Below, piece after piece: positions 16,122 to 25,061 of a stretch of DNA of 33,975 nucleotides. This DNA is from Fodinibius halophilus (GTDB lineage: Bacteria > Bacteroidota > Rhodothermia > Balneolales > Balneolaceae). A program made the translations under genes and the position numbers. The stretch lies in the NCBI RefSeq assembly GCF_011059105.1, contig NZ_JAALLS010000029.1, forward strand, positions 1-33,975, in the 5' to 3' direction. The notes beneath the pieces were generated by a model that worked only from the letters and a program-made list of their open reading frames with translations, was not told the origin of the DNA and searched no databases. The stretch's first letter is position 1; the number at the start of each line of letters is the position of its first letter.

Positions 16122-16724
16122 ATGAATAAGACCGAAGAAAAGAGTTTAAAAGAGCAAATAATTGATGCTGCCCGAAAGGTGCTATTGGCAAAAGGGTATC
16201 GCAATTTTTCTCTGCGAAAAATTGCCGGAGAAATTGATGTGAGTGCTACCAGTATCTATCTGCATTTTGAAAATAAGGATGATTTGGTGCACACCTTGAT
16301 GGAAGAGGCGATAGCACGTCTCAATAAGCAACTTGAACAGAAGGTAGCTGAGGTAGATGATCCGATTTCCAAGCTAGAAGCTTTGGCAAGAGAATATGTT
16401 TCCTTCGCCCTTAAGCATCCGCGAGAATACCAGGTGATCTATTTGATAAGTTCAGATGAAATGACCCGATATCCCAAAGAAAAATTCAGGAAAGCACGAA
16501 AGGGATATGAGATTGTTACGGATGTACTAAAGGAGGGAGTAGAATCAGGGTTAATTGCGGAAAGCAGACCTCGCCTTGCTGCCTATACATTTTGGGCTCA
16601 GTTACATGGAGTGATGTCTGTAGTACTTTCAAAACGATTGGACAATCGAATCGAGCAGGAAGAATTTATAGAAGAAGCAATTGATCATATAATAAAAGGA
16701 TATCAGCTGCGAACATCCTTGTAA
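16122..16724 (+). CDS. TetR/AcrR-family transcriptional regulator
   Basis: A 200-residue DNA-binding repressor-type protein. The N-terminal helix-turn-helix reads IIDAARKVLLAKGYRNFSLRKIAGEIDVSATSIYLHFENKDDLV across residues about 12-57, an unmistakable TetR signature. The C-terminal ligand-binding part contains the WHG-like segment typical of this family (AAYTFWAQLHGVMSVVLSKR, near residues 153-172). The ATG at 16122 is chosen over an in-frame GTG at 16104 because the operator-like GTTAAC cluster would otherwise overlap the coding region. It is 36 bases before the acyl-CoA dehydrogenase gene on the same strand. A fatty acyl-CoA-responsive repressor of fatty-acid oxidation is a reasonable inference from this position, as for FadR-type TetR proteins. 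Confidence 0.9.
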   Translation: MNKTEEKSLKEQIIDAARKVLLAKGYRNFSLRKIAGEIDVSATSIYLHFENKDDLVHTLMEEAIARLNKQLEQKVAEVDDPISKLEALAREYVSFALKHPREYQVIYLISSDEMTRYPKEKFRKARKGYEIVTDVLKEGVESGLIAESRPRLAAYTFWAQLHGVMSVVLSKRLDNRIEQEEFIEEAIDHIIKGYQLRTSL

Positions 16725-16760
16725 TTACATAGAAACGCAGAAAAATAATAGGAGATAATT

Positions 16761-19253
16761 ATGGAGTTTTTAAATGAGAGTTTGGGTTTTTTGTTCCAAT
16801 ACCCGCTTTGGGCAGTAATTGTAAGTATGGTAATTGTTGCCACATTACTGGCTTTTTGGGGAACGCCTCTGTGGGTATGGGCCATTGCCGGGTTTGTGGC
16901 CCTTTGGGGATTTTCAGCTCCCACTTGGGCATTTTGGGTGTTTGGCGGTTTAGTAGTGCTTTTCAATGTAAAAGCTATACGCCGGTATGTACTAACGGCC
17001 CCACTAATGAAGTTATTAGATGCGCTAAACTTCTTACCTGAAATTTCTGAAACCGAACGTACTGCTATCGAAGCCGGTAATGTATGGGTCGATGCTGAAC
17101 TATTTTCCGGAAAGCCTGATCTTAAACGATTAGCCAATGAGTCGTACCCGGAACTGACTGATGAGGAACAGGCATTTTTGGAGGGACCGGTGGAAGAGCT
17201 CTGTTCCATGGTTGAAGATTGGGATGTGTATGTTCGCAAAGGATTTACGGATGAACAGTGGGAATTTATGAGAGAACATAAATTCTTTGGTCTCATTATA
17301 CCTGAAGAATATGGGGGACTGGAGTTTTCAGCAAGTGCTCACAGTGCTATTATTGCAAAGTTGTCTTCAAGATGCGGTCCGCTGGCAACCACGGTGATGG
17401 TTCCGAATTCTTTGGGACCTGCTGAGCTATTGATGCACTACGGTACTGACGAGCAGAAAGATCATTATTTGCCACGTCTGGCAACAGGAGAAGAGATGCC
17501 CTGTTTTGCCCTCACCGAGCCAACAGCAGGTTCTGATGCCGGTGCGATGACTGCCGAAGGTGAAGTCTTCAAAGGGGATGACGGGGAACTGTATATCCGT
17601 TTGAACTTCACGAAGCGATATATAACGTTAGCAGCTATTTCTACTGTAATAGGACTGGCCTTTAAATTACGAGATCCTGAAAATCACTTGGGTAAAGGAG
17701 AGTATCCGGGTATTACGTGTGCGTTAATCCCCAGTGAAACCGAAGGTATTAAGTTAGGGCGACGTCATGACCCGATGGGCGTACCTTTTTATAACTGTCC
17801 CATTGACGGTAAAGATGCTGTTGTTTCTGTTGATCAAATTATTGGTGGAGCAGACCAAGCCGGTAATGGCTGGCAGATGCTCATGGAATCGCTGGGCGTG
17901 GGACGAGGAATCTCACTGCCGGCACAAAGCCTCGGTGGGGCGAAGGTGGCTACTCGGGCTCTCGGCGCTTATACCGCAATTCGCCGACAGTTTGGTATTA
18001 ATATCGGTAAATTCGAAGGCATTGAAGAACCAATGGCCCGCATCGGTGGGTTTACCTATCTGATGGATGCTGCACGACGGTATACCTGCGGCGGGTTGGA
18101 TATCGGGGAAAAACCGTCGGTGGTTACGGCTATAGCCAAGTATAATTTTACAGAACTAGGCCGAAAGATTGTGAATGATGCAATGGATATTCAGGGGGGC
18201 GCCGGTATTTCGCGGGGACCTCGCAATATCTTTGCCCACAGCTATATTTCTTTACCGATAGCGATCACGGTAGAAGGGGCTAACATTCTTACCCGAAGCC
18301 TGATGATATTTGGGCAGGGGGCGATACGATGTCACCCATATGCTTATGACGAAATAGACGCTTTAACGAAAGGTGACCTCAAAGCTTTTGATGATGCCTT
18401 TTGGAAGCATATTGGCCACGTGGGACGAAACAAGGCGCGGGCTTTTGTAATGAGTATCACACGCGGCTTTTTTGCCTCTTCACCGGTGGGTGGACCGGCG
18501 AAAAAATATTATAAGAAGCTGTCGTGGGCTTCGGCTTCCTTTGCTTTCTTAGCAGACATAGCACTGGGATCATACGGAGGCGGTTTAAAGATAAAAGAGA
18601 AGATCAGCGGGCGCTTTGCTGATATCTTAAGCTGGATGTACTTGGCGACCGCAACCTTACGTCGTTATGATGCCGAAGGACAGCGAGAACAGGATCGAGC
18701 ATTCTTTGAGTGGTCTATGGAGTATGCCTTTGGACAAATTCAGGAAGCTTTTGATGAGATCTACAGTGAAATCAAAGTGCCTGGCCTCAGTTGGTTATTT
18801 CGGGGACCTATTGCCATGTGGTCACGAATGAACCGCATTGGATCGAAACCATCCGATAAGCTGGGACATAAAGTAGCCCAGGCCATGCAACAGCGCGGAG
18901 AAACACGAGATCGTATAACAGAGGGCATATATATCCCTGAAAAAACCGACCAGGCCCTTGGGCGGTACGAAAATGCCATGAAGTTATTAGAAGAAGCCGA
19001 GCCTGCCTATAAAAAGATTTACGTGGCTACGAAGAAAAAAGAGCTGCCTAAAACACAACCCCGCTTTGTTATAGATAAGGCTGTAGAAAAAGGAATACTT
19101 ACCGAAGATGAAGCGAAAATAGTGCGTAAGGCAGAAGAGGCACGGATTGATGTGGTAGAAGTAGATGAGTTTACCTTGGAAGAATATGAAAACCAAACCC
19201 CATCAACACCTAAATTTGAAGATTCGGCTGATGCAGAAGAGATCGCCTCTTAG
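16761..19253 (+). CDS. fadE: Membrane-associated acyl-CoA dehydrogenase, FadE type
   Basis: FAD enzyme that catalyses the first step of fatty acid beta-oxidation, acyl-CoA to trans-2-enoyl-CoA. At 830 residues it matches the long FadE form (about 810) rather than the usual 380. Residues 10-75 contain about three hydrophobic helices that would hold it to the inner membrane. The acyl-CoA dehydrogenase core follows, with CFALTEPTAGSDAGAM (the flavin/substrate signature), QSLGGAKVATRALGAYTAIRRQFG, and GGAGISRGPRNIFAHSY followed by VEGANILTRSLMIFGQGAIRCHP. A roughly 230-residue C-terminal extension typical for FadE completes it. A good ribosome site (GGAG, seven bases before the ATG) is present. 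It follows the TetR gene by 36 bases and is followed by a strong terminator, so the two form an operon. Confidence 0.95.
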   Translation: MEFLNESLGFLFQYPLWAVIVSMVIVATLLAFWGTPLWVWAIAGFVALWGFSAPTWAFWVFGGLVVLFNVKAIRRYVLTAPLMKLLDALNFLPEISETERTAIEAGNVWVDAELFSGKPDLKRLANESYPELTDEEQAFLEGPVEELCSMVEDWDVYVRKGFTDEQWEFMREHKFFGLIIPEEYGGLEFSASAHSAIIAKLSSRCGPLATTVMVPNSLGPAELLMHYGTDEQKDHYLPRLATGEEMPCFALTEPTAGSDAGAMTAEGEVFKGDDGELYIRLNFTKRYITLAAISTVIGLAFKLRDPENHLGKGEYPGITCALIPSETEGIKLGRRHDPMGVPFYNCPIDGKDAVVSVDQIIGGADQAGNGWQMLMESLGVGRGISLPAQSLGGAKVATRALGAYTAIRRQFGINIGKFEGIEEPMARIGGFTYLMDAARRYTCGGLDIGEKPSVVTAIAKYNFTELGRKIVNDAMDIQGGAGISRGPRNIFAHSYISLPIAITVEGANILTRSLMIFGQGAIRCHPYAYDEIDALTKGDLKAFDDAFWKHIGHVGRNKARAFVMSITRGFFASSPVGGPAKKYYKKLSWASASFAFLADIALGSYGGGLKIKEKISGRFADILSWMYLATATLRRYDAEGQREQDRAFFEWSMEYAFGQIQEAFDEIYSEIKVPGLSWLFRGPIAMWSRMNRIGSKPSDKLGHKVAQAMQQRGETRDRITEGIYIPEKTDQALGRYENAMKLLEEAEPAYKKIYVATKKKELPKTQPRFVIDKAVEKGILTEDEAKIVRKAEEARIDVVEVDEFTLEEYENQTPSTPKFEDSADAEEIAS

Positions 19254-19277
19254 CTAAACTTATAATTAAACTTCTTG

Positions 19278-19310
19278 GCCCTGTTGATATAGCATCAGCA
19301 GGGCTTTTTT
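19278..19310 (+). terminator. Rho-independent terminator after fadE
   Basis: An 11-base-pair stem (19278-19288 with 19294-19304, one G-U pair, loop ATAGC) is followed by six T. It closes the TetR-fadE unit 24 bases after the stop codon. Confidence 0.92.
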
Positions 19311-19428
19311 ATTTGATGTATGTAGGGGATAATACCACAAAAACATAATTGGAAGAATAAAACACTTTGTTATCCACTAAAAATAGGATTATATTCTGAA
19401 TAGGTATTAACAATTATTATATAGTGTT

Positions 19429-19926
19429 ATGAGTAGATATCAGCTGGACGATACAGATAAGAAAATCCTTTCGATCCTCCAGAAGGATGGAAGGATCCCG
19501 AATAATAAGTTAGCTGAGAAGGTCGGGCTTACAACCACTCCTACCTTAGAGCGAGTAAAGCGATTAGAACGAGAAGGTATTATCAAAGGGTACGGAGCCC
19601 AGGTAGATCCTGAAGCAATAGAGAAAGGGTTGGTTGTTTTTTGCTCGTTGCGTCTGGCTGTTCATAAAATGCATACCCTGGATGAAGTGTGTAATGAGAT
19701 TGATAAGATGCCGGAAATCCAGGCATGCTATCATATTACCGGTGATGCTGATTTCCTGCTAAAAATTGTAGTAAAGGATATGCCGGCCTATGAACGGTTT
19801 GTACACGATAAGCTGACTCAACTGCAGGGGATTGAACGTATTTACAGTAATATTGTAATGTCTACGAAAAAAGAAAATTATCACCTTCCCATAAACGAGG
19901 AGCACCATGAAAAACAAAAAGTATAG
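19429..19926 (+). CDS. Lrp/AsnC-family regulator overlapping methionine gamma-lyase
   Basis: A 165-residue amino-acid-responsive regulator. The N-terminal helix-turn-helix reads LDDTDKKILSILQKDGRIPNNKLAEKVGLTTTPTLERVKRLE (residues 5-46), and the C-terminal half is the RAM ligand-binding domain (CYHITGDADFLLKIVVKDMPAYERFV). Its last 20 bases overlap the start of the methionine gamma-lyase gene in a different frame, so the two are translationally coupled. In Pseudomonas putida the methionine gamma-lyase gene mdeA also lies beside an Lrp-type regulator, MdeR, so this is likely the local activator, perhaps sensing methionine. A short palindrome TATTC-T-GAATA lies at 19392-19402, 27 bases before the start, and could be an Lrp site. 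Confidence 0.93.
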   Translation: MSRYQLDDTDKKILSILQKDGRIPNNKLAEKVGLTTTPTLERVKRLEREGIIKGYGAQVDPEAIEKGLVVFCSLRLAVHKMHTLDEVCNEIDKMPEIQACYHITGDADFLLKIVVKDMPAYERFVHDKLTQLQGIERIYSNIVMSTKKENYHLPINEEHHEKQKV

Positions 19927-21142
19927 CATAGAATCGGAGATGGTACATGCAGATCAACCGGAGAACGATCCGTTTGGAGCGCATGTGATGCCTATTTATC
20001 AAACTTCGACTTTTAAGTTTGATTCTGTGGAGGACGGAAGAAAGTTTTTTGCTCAAGAAGAGGGGGGAGGTTCTCATGGCTATTCGCGTTTGGGAAATCC
20101 CACGGTTGATCGCCTGGAGCAGGTTTTCGCTAAAATGGAGGGTGAGAATATCGCTGAGGATGTTGGTGCTCTTGCCTTTGGTAGTGGAATGGCTGCTGTC
20201 AGTACGGCTCTTTTGGCAATGGCTAACCAGGGAGCGGTAATAGCTCAGCCGGGTTTGTATGGATGTACAGGCCAGTTTCTAAAAGAAGAGGCGCCTGAGC
20301 TGGGGATAGACACTCATTTTCTGGATCTCAATGACCTTGAGACCTTGGATCAAACGCTACAGGAAAATCCCGATGTGAAGGTAATTTATGGGGAGACGAT
20401 GGCCAATCCTACAATGTCTATCCTTAATATTCCGGCAGTTGCTGAAGTAGCAAAGGCACACAATGTGCTATTTCTTGTAGATAATACATTTGCTACCCCT
20501 TACCACTTGCGTCCGCTGGAGATGGGCGCCGACATGGTGATCCACTCTACAACGAAATACCTGAACGGTCACGGTACCTTAATAGGCGGTGCTTTAGTAG
20601 CTAAGCAATCGGTAATTGATGAGTATAATGTGGCACTGTTTCGTAAAAACCTAGGCGGTGTTACCAGTCCCTTTGATGCATGGTTAAATTTAAATGGGCT
20701 GAAGACGTTCACGCTTCGAATGCAGCAGCATACCAAAAATGGGATGAAAGTTGCACAATTTTTGGAAGAACACGAGGCGGTAAAAAAAGTCTTTTATCCT
20801 GGTTTGGATACCCATGACCAGCATGAATTAGCAGATAAGCTCTTTGAAAAAGGCTACGGCGGTGTCATGAGTTTTGAGCTGAAGGGGGGGTATGAGGCAG
20901 GTGTAGCAATGATGGATCAAGTAGACTTTTGTACCCTCGCTGTTAGCCTTGGAACCGTAGATACGTTAATTCAGCATCCTGCTTCAATGACGCATTCTGT
21001 GATGGATGCCGAAATACGCCAACAGGCCGGTATTACTGACGGCTTGGTTCGACTGGCGGTGGGGATTGAGAATGTAGATGATATTATCGGTGACCTTGAA
21101 CAGGCATTAGAAAAAAGTAAGCCAGAACCGGCTATGTATTAA
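19907..21142 (+). CDS. megL: Methionine gamma-lyase
   Basis: PLP enzyme of the Cys/Met metabolism family (fold type I) that splits methionine into methanethiol, 2-oxobutyrate and ammonia. The PLP lysine is K217 in HSTTKYLNGHG, with the ring aspartate in LVDNTFATP. Y118 and C120 in GLYGCT match the Tyr-Gly-Cys pattern of methionine gamma-lyase, where the cysteine (C116 in P. putida) sets it apart from cystathionine gamma-synthase. SRLGNPT and HPASMTHS are intact. The ATG at 19907 lies inside the regulator gene; GAGGAG five bases ahead is a strong ribosome site. The length of 411 residues is normal. Cystathionine gamma-lyase activity cannot be fully excluded, but the cysteine and the Lrp neighbour favour methionine catabolism. 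Confidence 0.88.
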   Translation: MKNKKYSIESEMVHADQPENDPFGAHVMPIYQTSTFKFDSVEDGRKFFAQEEGGGSHGYSRLGNPTVDRLEQVFAKMEGENIAEDVGALAFGSGMAAVSTALLAMANQGAVIAQPGLYGCTGQFLKEEAPELGIDTHFLDLNDLETLDQTLQENPDVKVIYGETMANPTMSILNIPAVAEVAKAHNVLFLVDNTFATPYHLRPLEMGADMVIHSTTKYLNGHGTLIGGALVAKQSVIDEYNVALFRKNLGGVTSPFDAWLNLNGLKTFTLRMQQHTKNGMKVAQFLEEHEAVKKVFYPGLDTHDQHELADKLFEKGYGGVMSFELKGGYEAGVAMMDQVDFCTLAVSLGTVDTLIQHPASMTHSVMDAEIRQQAGITDGLVRLAVGIENVDDIIGDLEQALEKSKPEPAMY

Positions 21143-21157
21143 CAGATATACATTGGC

Positions 21158-21193
21158 TTCATTTAATAATGGCATAGATCCGAATTAAATGAA
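21158..21193. promoter_or_regulatory. Ten-base inverted repeat between megL and the 5-oxoprolinase gene
   Basis: TTCATTTAAT (21158-21167) and ATTAAATGAA (21184-21193) are perfect inverted copies separated by 16 bases. There is no T run, and the arms are AT-rich, so this is not a normal terminator. It sits within the 101-base gap and may be an operator or an mRNA hairpin that separates expression of the two genes. Confidence 0.4.
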
Positions 21194-21243
21194 ATATTAG
21201 GGCGACTCTAACAAAATAATCTGAATTGGAGATACCCCTTACT

Positions 21244-24200
21244 ATGAGTGGAAGTCGGAAGTCGCCTTGGAGAGTTTGGGTTGATACAGGTGGTACTTTT
21301 ACGGATTGTATTGCTATTAGCCCACAAGGGGAAAGAAAAAAGGCAAAGGTCCTCAGTAGTAGTGCTCTGCGTGGAGAAATTATATCCAGAGTGGATGATC
21401 TCAACTTTAAAGTAGATCAATCATGGGAGGCACCGACTGATTTTATTGAGGGGTTTGGATTTGAGCTGTTGGATGGGTTCCACCAGAATGCCAAGATAGT
21501 AGCTTTTGACAGCGATCAGTCGGTCATTACATTAGATAAACCAGTTGAAGTAAACGAAGGTGTAGCTTTTGAAGCCCTATCGGATGAAGAAGCACCGGTA
21601 TTGGCGGCAAGACTTGTTACGCAAACACCCCGTCAAGACAGCCTGCCGGCAATAGATCTGCGATTGGCCACCACCAAAGCAACCAATGCTCTGCTCGAAA
21701 AAAAGGGGGCACCCACAGCTCTTTTTGTAACAAAGGGATATGGAGATTTATTAAAGATCGGAACTCAGCAGCGTCCCGATCTTTTTGCACTTGAAATTGA
21801 GAAAAAATCCTCCCTTTATGATGAAGTAGTAGAAGTAGATGAACGGCTGAATGCAGTAGGGGAGATCCTGAAGCCAATAGATATTGGTTCATTGAAATCT
21901 GATGTTAAGCACCTTTTGGATCAAGGTATCACTTCTGCAGCCGTATCATTAATGCATAGCTATAAAAACCCTAAACATGAGCAGCAGTTTAAGAAATGGT
22001 TGTTAGATCAGGGTTTTGAGCACGTTTCTGTTTCTGCTAATCTAAGTCCTTTTATAGGAATTCTTCCTCGCACAGAGACGGCACTGGTCAATGCATACCT
22101 GGCTCCCATCATCCAGCAGTATCTTGATGATGTGCAGTCCGTGATCAAAGATGAACAGATGTTTATCATGACGAGTGCCGGCGGGTTAACGCTGGAGGAG
22201 CAGTTTGCCCCTAAGGATAGCTTATTAAGTGGTCCGGCCGGTGGGGTTGTAGGGGCAGCTACGGCCGGTAAAAAAGCTGGGGTAGATCATGTTATTTCAT
22301 TTGATATGGGAGGTACAAGCACGGATGTAGCCCGTTATGACGCCGGTTATGAATATGTTTTTGAACATGCTATCGGTGATGCACATCTTGTTGCCCCGGC
22401 TCTAAATATTGAGACAGTAGCCGCCGGTGGTGGTTCAATATGTTATTTCGATGGCCATAAACTTTGTGTAGGTCCTGAAAGTGCGGGAGCGTGGCCGGGA
22501 CCTGCTTGTTATGGGGCCGGTGGTCCACTTACTGTGACAGATGTAAACTTACTGTTGGGACGTCTTGATCCCCAAAACTTTCATATCCCGGTAGATCTGG
22601 AAGCTGCGAATACACAGCTCAATACTCTCCTCCAAGAGGTGAAAGATAGTGATGCTAAATCGCTTTCCCGCCAAGAGATGCTTTCAGGATTTTTGCAGAT
22701 TGCTAATGAACGTATGGCTGATGCTATTCGAAAGGTATCTGTTCAAAAAGGATACGACACCCGAAATTATGGACTGGTTGCTTTTGGCGGGGCCGGGGGA
22801 CAACATGCATGTGCCATTGCTGATCGGTTAAATATGGAAACCGTTATTATCCCTGAAGAGGCGGGGCTGTTGAGCGCAGAGGGGTTGGGCCACGCTGAAG
22901 TTGAAGAGTTCGCTGAGCGGCAAATTCTAAGACCGTTGCATGATATTGAAGCTGACTTGGAAGTTTATTGGAAAGAGTTAGCCGATCAGGCAAAAGAAAA
23001 ATTGACGAAAGCGGGCATTTCAGCCGGCAATATTAGTATTCGGCGCAATATTTTATCCATGCGATTATCGGGACAGGAAACCTCTCTTGAGGTTGAATAT
23101 ACAAAGAATGGGGATCCGGAGAGTGCCTTCAAGGATCTGTATCGCGAACAGTACGGGCACTGGGTGTCTGGCCGTGAAATTGAAGTGGTAAGCCTGCGCG
23201 TTATTGCCTCAGCCGATGCCATTGAAGGGCAAGAAGATCAGCCTAAAACCAAAAGGTATTACCCTGATGCAGCCTATACAAAAGAGATTTGGTTTGAAGG
23301 AGAGAGCCGGGAGACTCCGGTTTTTTTAAGGGAAAAACTGAAGGCTGGGGCAGAAATAAATGGTCCGGCACTTATTTTAGATCCCCATAGTACCATTGCC
23401 ATTGAACCCAATTGGGAGGTTGCAGTAACCGCAGATGGGGCACTGAAGCTCAGTAGAAGTAGTGAGGAAGAAAAAGAAGTTGAGAGTGATCTGTCAGAAG
23501 TGGTAAGCCTGGAACTTTTTACGAATCGCTTTAGCTCTATTGCAGTAGAGATGGGTGAGATGCTGCAGCGGACCGCATTGTCCGTGAATGTGAAAGATCG
23601 CCTGGACTTTTCATGTGCTTTGCTCAACGAAAAGGGGGAGTTGGTCGTCAATGCTCCCCATATTCCCGTACATTTGGGGGCCTTAGGCCTGTGTGTGCGC
23701 AGGGTTAAGGAAGAGCTGGAAATTGTCCCCGGTGATGTGTTAGTAACAAATCATCCTGCATTCGGAGGATCACATCTGCCCGATGTAACAGTTATCACGC
23801 CTTGTTTTGTAAAAGGTAATCTCGTTGGATTTGCGGCAAGCAGGGCTCACCATGCCGAAATTGGTGGAGCCTCCCCGGGATCAATGCCGCCTACCGCTAC
23901 AAATCTGCAGCAGGAGGGTGTTGTTATTCCACCCATGCACTTGGTTAAAAAAGGAGAAGGACAGTGGCAGAAGATTAAAGAGCAACTGCTTTCAGATCCC
24001 TTTCCCACACGAAGTGTCAGTGAAAATATTGCGGACTTGCAGGCAGCAGTCGCGGCCAACCAACGAGGTATTGATAGCTTAGAAAAGTTATGTGAGAAGC
24101 ACAGTATTGAAAAGGTGAGATACTATATGGATGCGTTGACGGCTCATGCCGAATCGAAAATGCGTTCTACGATTAAGGAAATGGACTCCGGGCAGTTTGT

Positions 24201-25032
24201 GAGTGAGGAGTTCTTGGACGATGGTACCCCTATAAAGGTGAAGGTGGAGGTTGATGATGATGAAATTGAGCTGGATTTCACAGGCACCGGGGCTGTTCAT
24301 CCGGGGAATCTGAATGCTACCCCCGCTATTGTAAGTAGTGTGGTTATGTACGTGCTTCGGTTGCTTATTGATGAATCGATACCGTTGAATGAGGGGATTT
24401 TAAAAGCGGTGAACATGACACTGCCGAAATGCCTGTTGAATCCTGCTTTTGATGCGGATCCAAAAAAATGTCCGGCAGTGGTAGGAGGAAATATCGAAGT
24501 GAGTCAGCGTTTGGTTGATACTTTGCTAAAACCATTTGAAAGAATAGCCTGCAGCCAGGGCACGATGAATAATGTACTTTTTGGCAATGAAGATTTCGGA
24601 TACTATGAGACGGTGGGAGGCGGTACAGGCGCGGGACCCGGCTTTTCGGGAACGGATGCGGTGCACCACCATATGACGAATACCCGGGGAACGGATCCCG
24701 AAATTTTTGAATACCGCTATCCCGTTCGGTTGGACGAATATTCAGTACGTAAAAACTCTGGTGGTGATGGTAAATGGAAGGGCGGAAACGGTATCTACCG
24801 AAAGGTGACTTTTTTAGAAAACGTCGAACTTACCGTACTGACACAGCATCGACGGGAAGGTCCATACGGGGTTGCCGGAGGAGAAGCCGGCTCTGTTGGT
24901 GAGCAATGGGTGTACTTTAAGGATGGGAATAAGAGAAAACTGGACTCTATAGACGGTTGTTCCCTGGAGAAAGGGGATAGCTTTATTCTTAAAACTCCGG
25001 GTGGCGGAGGTTTTGGGAATGCCAAGAGCTAG
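21244..25032 (+). CDS. Fused HyuA-HyuB protein, probable ATP-dependent 5-oxoprolinase
   Basis: A 1262-residue protein joining the HyuA (ATPase) and HyuB (hydrolase) halves of the hydantoinase/oxoprolinase family, as in eukaryotic-type 5-oxoprolinase, which opens 5-oxoproline to glutamate with ATP. In the HyuA half, VDTGGTFTD (about 13-21) and DMGGTSTDVARYD are the ATP-binding motifs; LATTKATNALLEKKG and LKIGTQQRPDLFAL fit 5-oxoprolinase (human form has IGTQARxDLF). The HyuB half begins near residue 755 with VEMGEMLQRTALSVNVKDRLDFSCAL and has PHIPVHLGALG and NHPAFGGSHLPDV. About 115 residues lie between the first two HyuA motifs, some 50 more than I expect. The ATG at 21244 is preferred to a TTG at 21226. 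The transporter gene follows after 29 bases. Another cyclic amide, such as a hydantoin, is possible. Confidence 0.85.
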   Translation: MSGSRKSPWRVWVDTGGTFTDCIAISPQGERKKAKVLSSSALRGEIISRVDDLNFKVDQSWEAPTDFIEGFGFELLDGFHQNAKIVAFDSDQSVITLDKPVEVNEGVAFEALSDEEAPVLAARLVTQTPRQDSLPAIDLRLATTKATNALLEKKGAPTALFVTKGYGDLLKIGTQQRPDLFALEIEKKSSLYDEVVEVDERLNAVGEILKPIDIGSLKSDVKHLLDQGITSAAVSLMHSYKNPKHEQQFKKWLLDQGFEHVSVSANLSPFIGILPRTETALVNAYLAPIIQQYLDDVQSVIKDEQMFIMTSAGGLTLEEQFAPKDSLLSGPAGGVVGAATAGKKAGVDHVISFDMGGTSTDVARYDAGYEYVFEHAIGDAHLVAPALNIETVAAGGGSICYFDGHKLCVGPESAGAWPGPACYGAGGPLTVTDVNLLLGRLDPQNFHIPVDLEAANTQLNTLLQEVKDSDAKSLSRQEMLSGFLQIANERMADAIRKVSVQKGYDTRNYGLVAFGGAGGQHACAIADRLNMETVIIPEEAGLLSAEGLGHAEVEEFAERQILRPLHDIEADLEVYWKELADQAKEKLTKAGISAGNISIRRNILSMRLSGQETSLEVEYTKNGDPESAFKDLYREQYGHWVSGREIEVVSLRVIASADAIEGQEDQPKTKRYYPDAAYTKEIWFEGESRETPVFLREKLKAGAEINGPALILDPHSTIAIEPNWEVAVTADGALKLSRSSEEEKEVESDLSEVVSLELFTNRFSSIAVEMGEMLQRTALSVNVKDRLDFSCALLNEKGELVVNAPHIPVHLGALGLCVRRVKEELEIVPGDVLVTNHPAFGGSHLPDVTVITPCFVKGNLVGFAASRAHHAEIGGASPGSMPPTATNLQQEGVVIPPMHLVKKGEGQWQKIKEQLLSDPFPTRSVSENIADLQAAVAANQRGIDSLEKLCEKHSIEKVRYYMDALTAHAESKMRSTIKEMDSGQFVSEEFLDDGTPIKVKVEVDDDEIELDFTGTGAVHPGNLNATPAIVSSVVMYVLRLLIDESIPLNEGILKAVNMTLPKCLLNPAFDADPKKCPAVVGGNIEVSQRLVDTLLKPFERIACSQGTMNNVLFGNEDFGYYETVGGGTGAGPGFSGTDAVHHHMTNTRGTDPEIFEYRYPVRLDEYSVRKNSGGDGKWKGGNGIYRKVTFLENVELTVLTQHRREGPYGVAGGEAGSVGEQWVYFKDGNKRKLDSIDGCSLEKGDSFILKTPGGGGFGNAKS

Positions 25033-25061
25033 TTTAATTACAAATATTATTTAACGAGATT

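Noticed and set aside
16703-17296. Minus-strand open frame of 197 codons over the start of fadE.
   Set aside because: Shadow of the FadE membrane-helix region; no ribosome site or family match.
19392-19402. TATTCTGAATA as an Lrp operator.
   Set aside because: Only five bases per arm and AT-rich; too common to list as a separate site, so mentioned only with the regulator.
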